The notes: generated by a model not told the origin, from the sequence alone. DNA of 43,558 nt from MFKM01 sp038065115 (GCA_038065115.1 JBBTRS010000034.1:1-43558), one strand, 5' to 3'. Positions 13,352 to 22,748 are shown, counted from the stretch's first letter. Made by a program: numbers and translations.

Positions 13352-14038
13352 ATGATTACCTTTCAAAACATAACCAAGGCTTACAACAAGCACTCAATAG
13401 CTTTGGAAAACGTCAGTTTTAAAATAAATCCTAAAGAATTCGTTTCCGTCGTCGGCCGATCCGGATCCGGTAAATCAACTATCGTTAAGCTTATTATCGC
13501 GGAAGAAAAACCGACCAACGGAAGGGTGATCTTTGATTCTTATGAAGTCAATAAACTGCGTTTTTCGCAGCTTCCCGAATATCGCCGACACATCGGAACC
13601 ATCTTCCAAGATTTCCGGCTTTTAAACGGAAAAACGGTTTTTGAAAACATTGCTTTCGCCTTGGAAGTGGAAGGCCGGCCCCAAAAAGAAATAAACGAAT
13701 TCGTGCCTCAAATTCTTAACCTGGTTGGCTTGAATGATAAAATGCAAAGTTTTCCCTACGAACTATCCGGCGGCGAAAAACAGCGCGTGGCGATTGCCCG
13801 GGCGATGATTAATCAGCCCGAAGTAATTGTCGCCGATGAACCGACTGGGAATCTTGATCCTTTCAACACCTGGGAAATTATCAAACTTCTGATGAAACTC
13901 AACGAAATGGGCAGCACTGTAATTTTAGCCACCCACAACAAAGAAGTCATCAATACTCTGGGTCATCGGGTTATTACTTTAAATAATGGCAAAGTTGCCA
14001 GGGACGAAGAACACGGTCGCTTCATCCTGACGGATTAA
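13352..14038 (+). CDS. ftsE: Cell division ATP-binding protein FtsE
   Basis: A 228-residue ABC ATPase. Walker A is GRSGSGKST (about 35-43), the Q-loop lies in GTIFQDFRLL, the signature is LSGGEKQRVAIARA, Walker B is VIVADEPTGNLD, and the switch His is in LATHNKEV. With FtsX it forms a divisome complex that activates peptidoglycan hydrolases through periplasmic coiled-coil partners. In this window the EnvC-like M23 protein at 33416 is a candidate partner. ftsX starts 20 bp later, so both share a transcript with a structured leader. Confidence 0.95.
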   Translation: MITFQNITKAYNKHSIALENVSFKINPKEFVSVVGRSGSGKSTIVKLIIAEEKPTNGRVIFDSYEVNKLRFSQLPEYRRHIGTIFQDFRLLNGKTVFENIAFALEVEGRPQKEINEFVPQILNLVGLNDKMQSFPYELSGGEKQRVAIARAMINQPEVIVADEPTGNLDPFNTWEIIKLLMKLNEMGSTVILATHNKEVINTLGHRVITLNNGKVARDEEHGRFILTD

Positions 14039-14058
14039 AAATTGGAAATTAAATCAAT

Positions 14059-14967
14059 ATGTTTGTCGCTTTTTCAAGAATAATAAAATATGGCATCCAA
14101 AATTTTTTGAGGAACGGGTGGTTAAGCACGGCTACCATCGCGGTTATGTTTCTGGCTCTCTTTGTTCTGCAAAGCTTGATAATTTTTAATGTTATCGCCA
14201 AGACCGCTATTGCCGCCGTCCAAAATAAAATAGACATCAGTGTTTATTTTAAAAGCAATACCGCCGAAGACGAGATTTTAAAACTCAAAAAATCGCTTGA
14301 AGGGCTAAGCGAAGTCAAAAAAACGGAATATGTTTCCAGGGAACAAGCTTTAGCTGGTTTTCAAGCTAAACACAAGGACGATTCTGTCGTCATCACGGCA
14401 ATCCAAGAAATCGGAGAAAATCCGCTTTTGGCTTCGCTTAACATAAAGGCTTATGACCCCAAAGAATATACGGCTATTTCCGCGTATCTTAATAACGAAT
14501 CTCTTTCTTCCATAATAGAGAAAGCGAGCTACGCTCAAAATCAAATAGCGATTGAGAGGCTAACCAGCATTGTCGGCGCCGCAAAACGAGGCGGAGTTAT
14601 TCTCACCCTCATCGTCGCTCTGATCGCCGTTTTAGTGGCTTTTAACACTATCCGACTGGCAATTTATTCCAATCGGGACGCCATCGGCATTATGAGATTG
14701 GTGGGCGCTTCTAATAATTTTATCAGGGGTCCTTATATCGTTGAGGGGATTCTTTACGGAATTTTAGCCGGAGTTTTAAGCTTCGCCATTATCACTCCCT
14801 TGATTGCCTATATCGCTCCGCATATGGCCAGCTTCGTTCCGGAAATGAATCTTCAAAATTATTTCGCTACGAATTTCCTGCGTCTTTTAAGCTATCAGCT
14901 TGTTTTTGGCGTTATTTTGAGCGCTGTTTCCAGTTTTATCGCCGTCCATCGTTATTTAAAAGTATAA
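14059..14967 (+). CDS. ftsX: Cell division protein FtsX
   Basis: A 302-residue membrane protein with an N-terminal membrane segment (TATIAVMFLALFVLQSLIIF), an external domain of about 130 residues starting NKIDISVYFKSNTAEDEIL, and a three-segment C-terminal FtsX/MacB domain (GVILTLIVALIAVLVAFNTI, IRLVGASNNFIRGP-type turn, and the last two segments). The IMRLVGASNNFIRGPYIVEG loop is the typical family motif that contacts FtsE. Length and domain order are normal. Confidence 0.94.
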   Translation: MFVAFSRIIKYGIQNFLRNGWLSTATIAVMFLALFVLQSLIIFNVIAKTAIAAVQNKIDISVYFKSNTAEDEILKLKKSLEGLSEVKKTEYVSREQALAGFQAKHKDDSVVITAIQEIGENPLLASLNIKAYDPKEYTAISAYLNNESLSSIIEKASYAQNQIAIERLTSIVGAAKRGGVILTLIVALIAVLVAFNTIRLAIYSNRDAIGIMRLVGASNNFIRGPYIVEGILYGILAGVLSFAIITPLIAYIAPHMASFVPEMNLQNYFATNFLRLLSYQLVFGVILSAVSSFIAVHRYLKV

Positions 14968-14972
14968 AATCA

Positions 14973-15833
14973 TCAAGCCCATTCTTCTTCCAGTATTTCC
15001 CCCTGCAAACCAACTACCGCGTATTTAATCGGCACTTTTCTTTCTGATTGAGCCAGCGCTTCTTTGGCCAAATCTAACAACCCCATACAACAAGGCACCT
15101 GCATAATCATTACGGTCAAAGTATTTATTTTGGCATCTTCCAGCCAAGACTTAATTTTCGCTATATATTCGTCTTGGCCTTCGTCTAGCTTCGGACAAGC
15201 AATGGCAATAGATTTTCCTTTCAAATATTCATTATGAAATCCGCCCAACGCATAAGCAACGCAATCAGCTACTAAAAGCACATCGGCCTTCTGATAATAA
15301 GGGGCGTTTGGATTAATCAAATGTAATTGTATCGGCCACTGCCTTAATTGCGAAGCAATTTTTCCCGCCGCAACCTGATTTTCAGCCGATTCGGCTTCAC
15401 GAAAATCCATTGTTTTTGAACCGGGACAATTTAAATGACCATGGCCGTGGTTGTTGTCTTTCCCCGATTCCGTAATTTCTTCCAACCCAATGGCAATGCC
15501 TTTTTCGGTTAAAAAATCCATTGCCTGTCTGAAATAATCATCTTGTTTGTGCTCTTTTAAGTGCTTGAGATGCTCAATGATTGTATTCTTGCCCTGTTTA
15601 ACGATATTTTCCATTACCTTGCTTTCGTCGTATTTTTCGGCCTCTCTTTCTTCAATGGTTATTGCCCCTTGGGGACAGTGGCCGATGCAAGCGCCCAAGC
15701 CGTCGCAAAAAAGATCGCTTAAAAGCCGCGCCTTTCCGTCAATAATTTTAAGCGCTCCTTCCGGGCAATTCGGAATACAATCGCCGCAGCCATTGCATTT
15801 TTCGTCATCAATTTTTATAATTTGTCTTTTCAT
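14973..15833 (-). CDS. 4Fe-4S ferredoxin-type protein
   Basis: A 286-residue cytoplasmic protein. The first cluster motif is CNGCGDCIPNCPEGAL (C-x2-C-x2-C-x3-CP). The second, CDGLGACIGHCPQGAI, has altered spacing, so one ligand differs from a standard ferredoxin. A His-rich HGHGHLNCPGS segment follows, and a C-terminal half of about 120 residues with VADCVAYAL, ACPKLDEG and VPCCMGLLDLA, whose Cys residues could hold more metal. Similar proteins occur alone in anaerobes; the electron partner is unknown. It ends with TGA, convergent with ftsX. Confidence 0.8.
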   Translation of the reverse strand: MKRQIIKIDDEKCNGCGDCIPNCPEGALKIIDGKARLLSDLFCDGLGACIGHCPQGAITIEEREAEKYDESKVMENIVKQGKNTIIEHLKHLKEHKQDDYFRQAMDFLTEKGIAIGLEEITESGKDNNHGHGHLNCPGSKTMDFREAESAENQVAAGKIASQLRQWPIQLHLINPNAPYYQKADVLLVADCVAYALGGFHNEYLKGKSIAIACPKLDEGQDEYIAKIKSWLEDAKINTLTVMIMQVPCCMGLLDLAKEALAQSERKVPIKYAVVGLQGEILEEEWA

Positions 15834-15892
15834 AAATTATTTTTTTAATATTACATATTGTATGTAACCATAATTTAACAAAAATTACAAAA

Positions 15893-15921
15893 TTGCGTTT
15901 TGGCGTTGTTTCTTGTAGAAT
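15893..15921 (+). promoter_or_regulatory. Promoter of typA
   Basis: TTGCGT (15893-15898) and TAGAAT (15916-15921) with the ideal 17-base spacing. The start would fall near 15928, ahead of the attenuator-like hairpin. Confidence 0.6.
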
Positions 15922-15932
15922 ATTATGGATTA

Positions 15933-15963
15933 TAGGGCTAAGCCCTCGTTTGAGGGTTTTTTA
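15933..15963 (+). terminator. Attenuator-like hairpin in the typA leader
   Basis: CCCTC-GTTT-GAGGG (15943-15956) followed by six T resembles an intrinsic terminator, yet lies 10 bases before typA and just after its promoter. GGGCT (15934-15938) can instead pair with AGCCC (15941-15945), taking one strand of the terminator. The leader could thus choose between stopping and reading on. Confidence 0.6.
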
Positions 15964-15972
15964 TTTTAAAAT

Positions 15973-17787
15973 ATGGAACTAAGAAACATCGCCATCATCG
16001 CTCACGTTGACCACGGCAAAACCACGCTGGTGGACGCGCTCTTGAATCAGTCGGAAGATTTCAAAGCCAAAACCGGCGCGCCCAAAGAGCTTATTATGGA
16101 TTCAAACGAACTTGAAAGAGAGCGGGGGATTACGATTTTTTCAAAAAACGCTTCAATTAAATATCGGGATATTAAAATCAATATCGTTGACACACCCGGC
16201 CATGCCGATTTCGGCGGCGAAGTGGAACGGATTATGCGCATGGTTGACGGCGTACTGTTGCTCGTTGACGCCAAAGAAGGGCCGATGCCTCAAACAAAAT
16301 TCGTCCTCCGCAAAGCGATTCAAGCCGGCCATAAAATAATCGTGGTGATTAACAAAATTGATAAACCCAACGCCCGGCCGGAGTGGGTATTGAACGCCAC
16401 CTATGATTTGTTTTTTGAACTCGAAGCGAGCGAAGCCCAAATTGAATTTCCGGTAATTTACGCCTCCGCTATTTCGGGCAAGGCCGGTTTAAATTCCGAT
16501 TTAAACGCGATGCGAAATGTTGAACCGATTTTTCAAACAATCGTAAAATATATACCGGCACCCGTCGTTAATGACACGCAACCCCTTCAAATGCTGACGG
16601 TAAATTTGGCCTATGATAATTACAAAGGGAAAATCGCGGTTGGCCGGCTTTATGCCGGAGTTTTACGAAAAGGAACAACTGTAAACCACATTAACCGGGC
16701 GGGCGAAATAAAACGAGCGGAATTAAGCGCGGTAATGCTTTTTGACGGCCTAAACCGCATTGATGTGGAAGAGGCTCATTCGGGAGATATTGTGGCGGTA
16801 GCGGGTATTCCCGATATTTCTATCGGAGAAACAATCGCGGATTTGAAAAATCCGGTTGCTCTGCCCGTTATCCAAATTGACGAACCAACGATTAAAATGA
16901 CATTCAGTGTTAACACTTCTCCTTTCAGAGGAAAAGAAGGGCAGTTCACCACTTCGCGAAATGTCAAAGAACGATTAGAACGCGAACTTGAAACCGATGT
17001 CGCGCTCGCGGTCGCTCCGTCCACCTCTTCTGATCGCTGGATTGTGGCTGGTCGCGGCGAGCTTCATCTCGCGATTTTAATTGAAAAAATGCGCCGGGAA
17101 GGATTTGAGCTTGAAGTTTCAAAACCGGAAGTTATCTTTAAAGAAATTGACGGCAAAAAAATGGAGCCGATGGAGCTTGTTTCCGTTGAAGTGCCAGAAA
17201 AATATTCCGGCGTCGTGATTGAAATGATGGGGAAGCGTTCAGCCATAATGAAAGATATGCGCGCGGATGCCGGAAATGTTTATATGGATTTCGCGGTGCC
17301 GACGCGCGGACTCATTGGTTCTCGCGGCGATTTTCTGACAAACACAAAAGGCACGGGAATTATGAACAGTATTTTTCTGGGCTATGAAGAATATAAAGGA
17401 GAAATCGGAACCGAAACGCACGGCTCAATTGTCTCGACTGAAACCGGCATTTCCAATAATTTCGGTTTGGTGGCGGCGCAAGGCCGCGGCAAGCTGTTTA
17501 TCGACGCGGGAATTCCGGTTTACGAAGGAATGGTGGTGGGCCAAAATGCCAAATCCGGCGATATGCCGGTCAATATCTGCAAAGCGAAAGAGCTGACCAA
17601 CTTCAGGGGCAAGAACGAAGGCCTCCAGGAACAGCTGGAAGTGCCGCTTGTCCTTACTCTTGAAGACGCTCTAAGCTATATCGGCGATGACGAAATGGTG
17701 GAAATTACGCCCAAAAGCATTCGCATCCGAAAAATTCTTTTAACAGACAACGAACGCAAAAGAGTTAAAAAAGACAAAAAAAACTAA
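15973..17787 (+). CDS. typA: Ribosome-associated GTPase TypA/BipA
   Basis: A 604-residue translational GTPase. G1 is AHVDHGKTTLVD, G2 lies in RERGITIFSKNAS, G3 is DTPGHADFGGEVER, G4 is NKIDKPNARP and G5 lies in YASAISGKAG. Domains II, III and V follow EF-G order, and the C-terminal BipA domain has TRGLIGSRGDFLT and AKELTNFRGKNEGLQEQLE. It helps 50S assembly and growth at low temperature. The last bases overlap the end of the convergent obgE by four. Confidence 0.97.
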   Translation: MELRNIAIIAHVDHGKTTLVDALLNQSEDFKAKTGAPKELIMDSNELERERGITIFSKNASIKYRDIKINIVDTPGHADFGGEVERIMRMVDGVLLLVDAKEGPMPQTKFVLRKAIQAGHKIIVVINKIDKPNARPEWVLNATYDLFFELEASEAQIEFPVIYASAISGKAGLNSDLNAMRNVEPIFQTIVKYIPAPVVNDTQPLQMLTVNLAYDNYKGKIAVGRLYAGVLRKGTTVNHINRAGEIKRAELSAVMLFDGLNRIDVEEAHSGDIVAVAGIPDISIGETIADLKNPVALPVIQIDEPTIKMTFSVNTSPFRGKEGQFTTSRNVKERLERELETDVALAVAPSTSSDRWIVAGRGELHLAILIEKMRREGFELEVSKPEVIFKEIDGKKMEPMELVSVEVPEKYSGVVIEMMGKRSAIMKDMRADAGNVYMDFAVPTRGLIGSRGDFLTNTKGTGIMNSIFLGYEEYKGEIGTETHGSIVSTETGISNNFGLVAAQGRGKLFIDAGIPVYEGMVVGQNAKSGDMPVNICKAKELTNFRGKNEGLQEQLEVPLVLTLEDALSYIGDDEMVEITPKSIRIRKILLTDNERKRVKKDKKN

Positions 17788-18752
17788 TAATTTTTTTCCG
17801 ATTTTATCTTATTCAGAATCTCTTTCACTTTTTCCAGGCTGTTCCAGTCATAAACAGAGATCGGGAAAACATTTTTGTGAATCTTTTTTAAAGCGGTCAT
17901 TTTCTTTTTCATTTCCTCCGACGATACCATATCGCTTTTGCTTAAAAACACATATTCTGTTTTCTTGGTAAGATTTTTATTGTATGTTTCAAGCTCTTTT
18001 TTGATTATTTTATAATCTTTAACGGGATTTTCCGATTCAGCGGAAATTAAATGAAAAAGTATTTTCGTGCGTTCAATGTGGCGAAGAAACCCTATGCCCA
18101 AACCCTTGCCAGTAGACGCGCCCTCAATAAGCCCGGGAATATCCGCCAAGATAAGCTCATAGTATACCCCCAAGTTCGGCTCCAAAGTCGTAAAAGGATA
18201 ATTCGCAACCTTGCTTTTTGCCTTAGTTAGCTCGTTGAGCAAGCTAGATTTCCCCGCGTTCGGCAAGCCGATAAGACCAATATCGGCGATGAGTCTAAGT
18301 TCCAGTCTTACCGCAAAATGCTCGCCAAGCGAACCTTCTTGGAATTGTTTGGGGCTAGTGTTAGTCGCGGAACGAAAATGAAAATTTCCTTTCCCGCCAC
18401 GGCCGCCTCTCGCGACAAGTATTCTCTCGCCGATTTTTAATATTTCCTTGGTTTCGCCTGTTTCAATTTTTTGAATTATCGTTCCCACGGGAACTTTTAA
18501 TACGAGATCGTTTCCGTCAGAGCCGTCTCTGAATTGTCCATTGCCGTTTTCGCCATCTTCGGCTTTATTGTCTTTTTTATACCTAAATTGGCCCAAGGCA
18601 TTTAAGTCAAAAACGCCTTCAAAATAGATACGGCCGCCTTTGCCGCCGCTTCCGCCAACCGGCCCCAAACTCATCATATTTTTATTGAACGCCACGGCGC
18701 CTCTGCCGCCATTTCCAGCCTCCAATTTAATTACCACCTCGTCAATTAACAT
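17784..18752 (-). CDS. obgE: GTPase Obg/CgtA
   Basis: A 322-residue protein. The Obg domain (1-155) shows the glycine-rich fold: GNGGRGAVAFNK, GPVGGSGGKGGRIYF, ARGGRGGKGNFHF. The G domain has G1 GLPNAGKSSLLNEL, switch I NYPFTTLEPNLG, G3 ADIPGLIEGAS and G4 SKSDM. There is no C-terminal OCT domain, as in many short Obg. It acts in late 50S assembly and stress control. It is last of the minus-strand set with the malic enzyme and MTH1187 genes. Confidence 0.96.
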   Translation of the reverse strand: MLIDEVVIKLEAGNGGRGAVAFNKNMMSLGPVGGSGGKGGRIYFEGVFDLNALGQFRYKKDNKAEDGENGNGQFRDGSDGNDLVLKVPVGTIIQKIETGETKEILKIGERILVARGGRGGKGNFHFRSATNTSPKQFQEGSLGEHFAVRLELRLIADIGLIGLPNAGKSSLLNELTKAKSKVANYPFTTLEPNLGVYYELILADIPGLIEGASTGKGLGIGFLRHIERTKILFHLISAESENPVKDYKIIKKELETYNKNLTKKTEYVFLSKSDMVSSEEMKKKMTALKKIHKNVFPISVYDWNSLEKVKEILNKIKSEKNY

Positions 18753-18769
18753 ACAAAATATTATTAAAA

Positions 18770-19912
18770 TTACTTAATCACTTTCGCGACCGTTTTCACT
18801 AATTTTTTATTAAAAATCGAGGGAACTATATTTCTGGGAGTTGGCTTTTTAATCATTGAAGCAATCGCGTAAGCCGCTTTCATTTTTATTTGGTCTGTTA
18901 TTTTTTTTACTTTATTGTCCAAGGCTCCGCGAAAAACTCCCGGAAAAGCGAGGGCGTTGTTTATCTGGTTTGGAAAATCGGAACGGCCGGTTGCGATAAT
19001 AAACGCCCCGCCCCTTCGCGCTTCTTGTGGCATTATCTCTGGCGTGGGGTTAGCTAAAGCGAAAACAATGGGATTTTTAGCCATAAGCTTAATGTGTTCG
19101 TATTTAATCAAACCGGGACCGGAAACGCCAATTACGGCGTCAGCGTCTTGGATGGCATCTTTAAATTCTCCTTTAATATTTTTAGGGTTGGTGATTTCAG
19201 CAAGTTCTTTTTTAGAAAAATTCAAATCACCGCGGCCCGGCGCGATTATGCCTTTTCGGTCAATAACGATAATTTCCTTGATGCCCGCTTTTTTAAGCAT
19301 CTTGGCGATGGCGGCGCCGGCGGCGCCCGCTCCCAAAATAACTATTTTTGATTTTTGTAATTCTCGGCGAGACGCCTTAAAAGCGTTTATCAATCCGGCG
19401 AGAACGACAATAGCCGTGCCGTGCTGATCATCGTGCATTACCGGAATGTCTAAAGAATCAATAAGCCGTTCTTCAATGTCAAAACATCGCGGCGCGGAAA
19501 TATCTTCTAAATTTATTCCGCCGAAAGCAGGGGATAGATATTGAATTGTTTTTACTATTTCATCGGCGTCTTGCGTCGCCAAAACTAGCGGAAAAGCGTT
19601 AATTCCGGCGAATTGCTTAAAAATCATCGCCTTGCCTTCCATTACGGGAAGGGCTCCGCCGGGGCCGATATTGCCGAGCCCTAAAACCGCCGAGCCGTCG
19701 GAAACGATTAAAATCGTATTATTTTTAATTGTCATTTCGCTAAGATCCTCTGGATGTTTGGCAAGATGCGAAGCCACAGCTCCGACGCCGGGAGTATAAA
19801 AAATTTTTAAATCTTCCAGCGAAACAATCGGCGCTTTCAAAGATATTTCTATTTTGCCTTTAAGTTTCTTATGAAGCTTCAACGCTTTTATTCCGAAATC
19901 AGATTTAATCAT
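18770..19912 (-). CDS. NAD(P)-dependent malic enzyme
   Basis: A 380-residue enzyme that oxidatively decarboxylates malate to pyruvate. FYTPGVGAVASHL holds the catalytic Tyr, SDGSAVLGLGNIGPGGALPV the substrate-binding loop and EGKAMIFKQFAGINAFPLVL the catalytic Lys. The Rossmann motif is ILGAGAAGAAIAKML, and FALANPTPEIMP lies near the C-terminus. It is the short form without a phosphotransacetylase domain. In a cell with little central metabolism it could supply pyruvate and reducing power. Its start overlaps the stop of the upstream gene (TAATG). Confidence 0.94.
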   Translation of the reverse strand: MIKSDFGIKALKLHKKLKGKIEISLKAPIVSLEDLKIFYTPGVGAVASHLAKHPEDLSEMTIKNNTILIVSDGSAVLGLGNIGPGGALPVMEGKAMIFKQFAGINAFPLVLATQDADEIVKTIQYLSPAFGGINLEDISAPRCFDIEERLIDSLDIPVMHDDQHGTAIVVLAGLINAFKASRRELQKSKIVILGAGAAGAAIAKMLKKAGIKEIIVIDRKGIIAPGRGDLNFSKKELAEITNPKNIKGEFKDAIQDADAVIGVSGPGLIKYEHIKLMAKNPIVFALANPTPEIMPQEARRGGAFIIATGRSDFPNQINNALAFPGVFRGALDNKVKKITDQIKMKAAYAIASMIKKPTPRNIVPSIFNKKLVKTVAKVIK

Positions 19913-20226
19913 TATTGTATTTTTTCTTTAATTGCTTTTATCTTGTGAACTATGCCGTGAGTCAAGCTTTTTCTCTCATCAATTTTAAGCATTAAATAAA
20001 TCCTGTTATGAGAGGAAATCAATCTATTCCGACACTCGGTAAATAATTTTATCACCTGCCCCCATTCTCCCTCCACGGTGGTGCCCATAGCGCCAAGTTG
20101 ATACTTTAACCCGCTTTCTTTTATCACTTTCACCACCATAGCCACTGACTTGCTTAAACTTTCTCCTTCCCCGATCGGAAAAGCCGAAATCTCTGCCACC
20201 ACTATTTTTTTAATTTGTTTTTTCAT
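19912..20226 (-). CDS. MTH1187 family (UPF0045) thiamine-binding-like protein
   Basis: A 104-residue protein: VVAEISAFPIGEGESLSKSV, then KESGLKYQLGAMGTTVEGEW and a C-terminal helix. The GxGxSLS and Gly-Met-Gly-Thr-Thr-x-Glu-Gly motifs are those of the MTH1187/YkoF-like ferredoxin-fold family, some of which bind thiamine or a pyrimidine. Its role here is unclear. It is translationally joined to the malic enzyme gene. Confidence 0.85.
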   Translation of the reverse strand: MKKQIKKIVVAEISAFPIGEGESLSKSVAMVVKVIKESGLKYQLGAMGTTVEGEWGQVIKLFTECRNRLISSHNRIYLMLKIDERKSLTHGIVHKIKAIKEKIQ

Positions 20227-20360
20227 AAATTATGTTGTTTAGCTTCGCGCTCAAACCTTCTAGGTATTATAAAACTTCTTCGGCAGTCAGGATAGAGGGG
20301 GTCGTCATTTTGGTATAATTATAATGGAATCTAAAGGTCGCTTAAAAATCTTATAATTTT

Positions 20361-20624
20361 ATGACAAAACTCAACAAAAATGCGGTAGGTTTAGCGCTGG
20401 GAACATTTGTGGCGTTGGCTCATTTAGGCTGGCTTATTCTTATCGGTATCGGATTAGCTAAGCCCCTATATGACTTAATACTCAAACTCCACCACATTTC
20501 GCTATCTTACACCATATTGCCTTTGTCCCTGGGATTAGCCATCGGCCTTCTGGTTATGACTTTTATTGTCGGTTATATATTCGGCTGGGTCTTCGCCACT
20601 CTCTGGAACAAATTTGGAAAATAG
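20361..20624 (+). CDS. Small membrane protein, two to three segments
   Basis: An 87-residue hydrophobic protein starting MTKLNKNAVGLALGTFVALA, with segments near 8-32 and 52-80. The style resembles DUF5676-type small membrane proteins, but this is uncertain. TATAAT occurs at 20314 and again at 20352, three bases before the ATG, so the transcription start is not clear. A strong terminator follows. Confidence 0.65.
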   Translation: MTKLNKNAVGLALGTFVALAHLGWLILIGIGLAKPLYDLILKLHHISLSYTILPLSLGLAIGLLVMTFIVGYIFGWVFATLWNKFGK

Positions 20625-20654
20625 AATCACGATTAGTTGGTTATAAACCAAGAT

Positions 20655-20686
20655 AAAAAGGGCGGGGTATTAGTCCCGTCCTTTTT
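20655..20686. terminator. Bidirectional intrinsic terminator
   Basis: AAAAAGGGCGGGG pairs with CCCGTCCTTTTT across a small loop, with A-tract and T-tract on either side. It can end both the gene at 20361 and the convergent hydrolase gene. Confidence 0.8.
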
Positions 20687-20723
20687 ATTATGCCGGGGAA
20701 CAGCCTCGCATCTTTCAACCCCG

Positions 20724-21350
20724 TTATGAATAGCGGAGCTTTCTGAAGAGGTAGAGTTTTTTGATCTGACCGACCAATTCCGGAAATTCGGCTTGATTAA
20801 AGTGTTTTCTGTTTTTAAACATCATTGTCTCTGCTTCTGGCAAAGCGTGTTTGTATTTTTCAAAATCAGCGAATGGAACATAAGGGTCGTCTTGGCTATG
20901 ACAAATAAATATTTTACCGCCTTGTTTTTGAAACTTATCCAGATTTTCAGGCAAAACAAAATCACCGAGAGAATGTTTTGATTTTTTATCGTTATATGGC
21001 GCCGCGACCAAAAAAGTTGCCAATATTTTTTTTGGAAATTTGTTTTCGGATAAATATTTTGCCAAAAAAATTCCACCCAACGAATGTCCCACCAACACGA
21101 GATTGTTTTCCAGAAATGGCAGCAACTTGTCAAACATAATCTTCCACTCGCTATATTTGGCGTTCATGGAGTTCGGCATCTTCGGCAAAACCACTTCAAA
21201 ATTTTTCCCCAATTTTTCGCTTAAAGCGTCTTTCCATCCCTTTATTTTAAGTTTCTCAAAATTGAATTCATAGTTTTTCAAAAAGGCAAGATACTCCTTA
21301 TAAGTATTAAAAGCATCTCCGCCATGAATGACTATAACTTGTTTTTTCAT
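20724..21350 (-). CDS. Alpha/beta hydrolase (RBBP9/YdeN-like)
   Basis: A 208-residue serine hydrolase fold starting MKKQVIVIHGGDAFNTYKEY. The nucleophile elbow is GHSLGG (VLVGHSLGGIFLAKY), the acid Asp lies in CHSQDDPYVPF, and the His in NRKHFNQAEF near the C-terminus, so the catalytic triad is complete. The HGGDAFNT opening near the oxyanion hole is shared with small RBBP9/YdeN esterase-like proteins. The natural substrate is unknown. Confidence 0.88.
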   Translation of the reverse strand: MKKQVIVIHGGDAFNTYKEYLAFLKNYEFNFEKLKIKGWKDALSEKLGKNFEVVLPKMPNSMNAKYSEWKIMFDKLLPFLENNLVLVGHSLGGIFLAKYLSENKFPKKILATFLVAAPYNDKKSKHSLGDFVLPENLDKFQKQGGKIFICHSQDDPYVPFADFEKYKHALPEAETMMFKNRKHFNQAEFPELVGQIKKLYLFRKLRYS

Positions 21351-21452
21351 ATTGGCTATGTTCTCCGGTCCATGGCCACCACAATTAAGGCCGTTAAATG
21401 ATTCTTTGGGGACGGTTTAGTGGCCGAACTGACCCGTCTCGGTCGACTAAAA

Positions 21453-22076
21453 TCATGCTCCCATGTTTTGTAATTCCTCAAGACTCTCCTTATCTGTACT
21501 TGTATCAAAATTTAATATTTTAATGTTTGAAAAGTGTTTGACTATTTCAATACAATACCAAAGCGTTAAATGTATATTAGGTTCTAAAAATTCAAATTGT
21601 TGATCATCTGTTTTATTCAAGCATAATTTAAAACTATCGTAGTTGGGGTGAACAAGTCCAGAAAGTAAATAATATCTATTTTGGTGATTCTCTTTAAAAC
21701 CGGGTGGCAAAAATTGGTCATTAATTTTGTCTTTTATTTCACTAAATTTCCACCTCTTATTAATAAAAAATTCATTGATCCTGGTTGAAATTTCTTTTTC
21801 CGATGAGCCTGAAAATACGTAGAAAGTTTTTATATATAATTCATAGACGTATCTGAAAAGATAAATGGATAAGAAAACGTCATTAGAAAAAATACAATTT
21901 TCTATAGATATGCCTAGAGAGTGTATTTTAAAAAACACACAAGCAACGAAATATTCTTTCGGGGATTTTTCTCTTGTTATCTCTCCGAAGTTGAACCTAG
22001 ACGCAATAGCTCCGTTAAACAAGTTTATTTTATAAAGTAAAAATTGTCTTGATTTCTGATTTGTGTCTCCTATCAC
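21453..22076 (-). CDS. Hypothetical protein, AT-rich accessory gene
   Basis: A 207-residue soluble, mostly helical protein with no motif I can name firmly; VFLSIYLFRYVYELYIKTFY and RYYLLSGLVHPNYDSFKL recall DUF5677-like helical proteins. It is more AT-rich than its neighbours and directly follows (2-base gap) a membrane protein gene, so the two form a pair next to the 3' end of tRNA-Gln. That setting is common for acquired defence or stress modules, but nothing in the residues proves such a role. Confidence 0.55.
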   Translation of the reverse strand: MIGDTNQKSRQFLLYKINLFNGAIASRFNFGEITREKSPKEYFVACVFFKIHSLGISIENCIFSNDVFLSIYLFRYVYELYIKTFYVFSGSSEKEISTRINEFFINKRWKFSEIKDKINDQFLPPGFKENHQNRYYLLSGLVHPNYDSFKLCLNKTDDQQFEFLEPNIHLTLWYCIEIVKHFSNIKILNFDTSTDKESLEELQNMGA

Positions 22077-22077
22077 G

Positions 22078-22704
22078 TTAGTAAAATATTCTTATGAAGT
22101 ATTTTTCTAAGGTTAGATTTATATAGGAAGAACTTATTGAATAAATAAAGAGTAAGATTGCAAGAGTTAGCAATCCCACTATTACATCTTCGGCATAATT
22201 TAACTTTTTTGTGTCTTTTGATAATTCATCAAGAGATTCTTTTATCTCGTCGTATTTCCCTCCCGGTTTAGTAAAATCTTCTACTAGATTATGAAAATCG
22301 TTGAAGGGTTGCTGGCTTCTCATGAATTTAAGCGCTGACTCCTTGACCTTTCGTACAAGGGGTAGAGATGCATCTTCTATATCAATTATCTTTTTTGAGT
22401 CATAAGCATGCATTCTAAGTACATGCCAAAAAGATACCACGATATTTATCATCAGGATCGAGATACTAAAAATTAACACGCCAGTATTTATCTTTTGATT
22501 ATCAAGTAATGGCAATGCAAACGCTGAAATGGCGGCAGAAACAATCCCCAAATTTCTTATTGTGTCCCTATAATCTTTCTGCATTTCTACTCGACGAACA
22601 GAAGAATCAGATACAATATCTTTTTCTACTCTTGAGTAGGTTTTAAATTGCTTTCTAGCGTATTCTTTTTGCCTCTCAATGTCGCTCATATATTTAAGAA
22701 TCAA
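22078..22704 (-). CDS. Hypothetical membrane protein, accessory partner
   Basis: A 208-residue protein, or 204 from the second Met (MSDIERQKEYARKQ). A charged helical N-terminus of about 50 residues is followed by two close membrane segments (LGIVSAAISAFALPLL; GVLIFSISILMINIVVSFW), a cytoplasmic helical stretch of about 80 residues, and a third segment (VIVGLLTLAILLFIYSISSS). The topology recalls SLATT-type membrane proteins seen with nucleotide-signalling defence systems, but I cannot confirm it. It is the first gene of the pair with 21453-22076. Confidence 0.6.
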   Translation of the reverse strand: MILKYMSDIERQKEYARKQFKTYSRVEKDIVSDSSVRRVEMQKDYRDTIRNLGIVSAAISAFALPLLDNQKINTGVLIFSISILMINIVVSFWHVLRMHAYDSKKIIDIEDASLPLVRKVKESALKFMRSQQPFNDFHNLVEDFTKPGGKYDEIKESLDELSKDTKKLNYAEDVIVGLLTLAILLFIYSISSSYINLTLEKYFIRIFY

Positions 22705-22748
22705 TGAATTGTATACATCTTGGTCTCTTGATACTGCGTTGACTTGTG

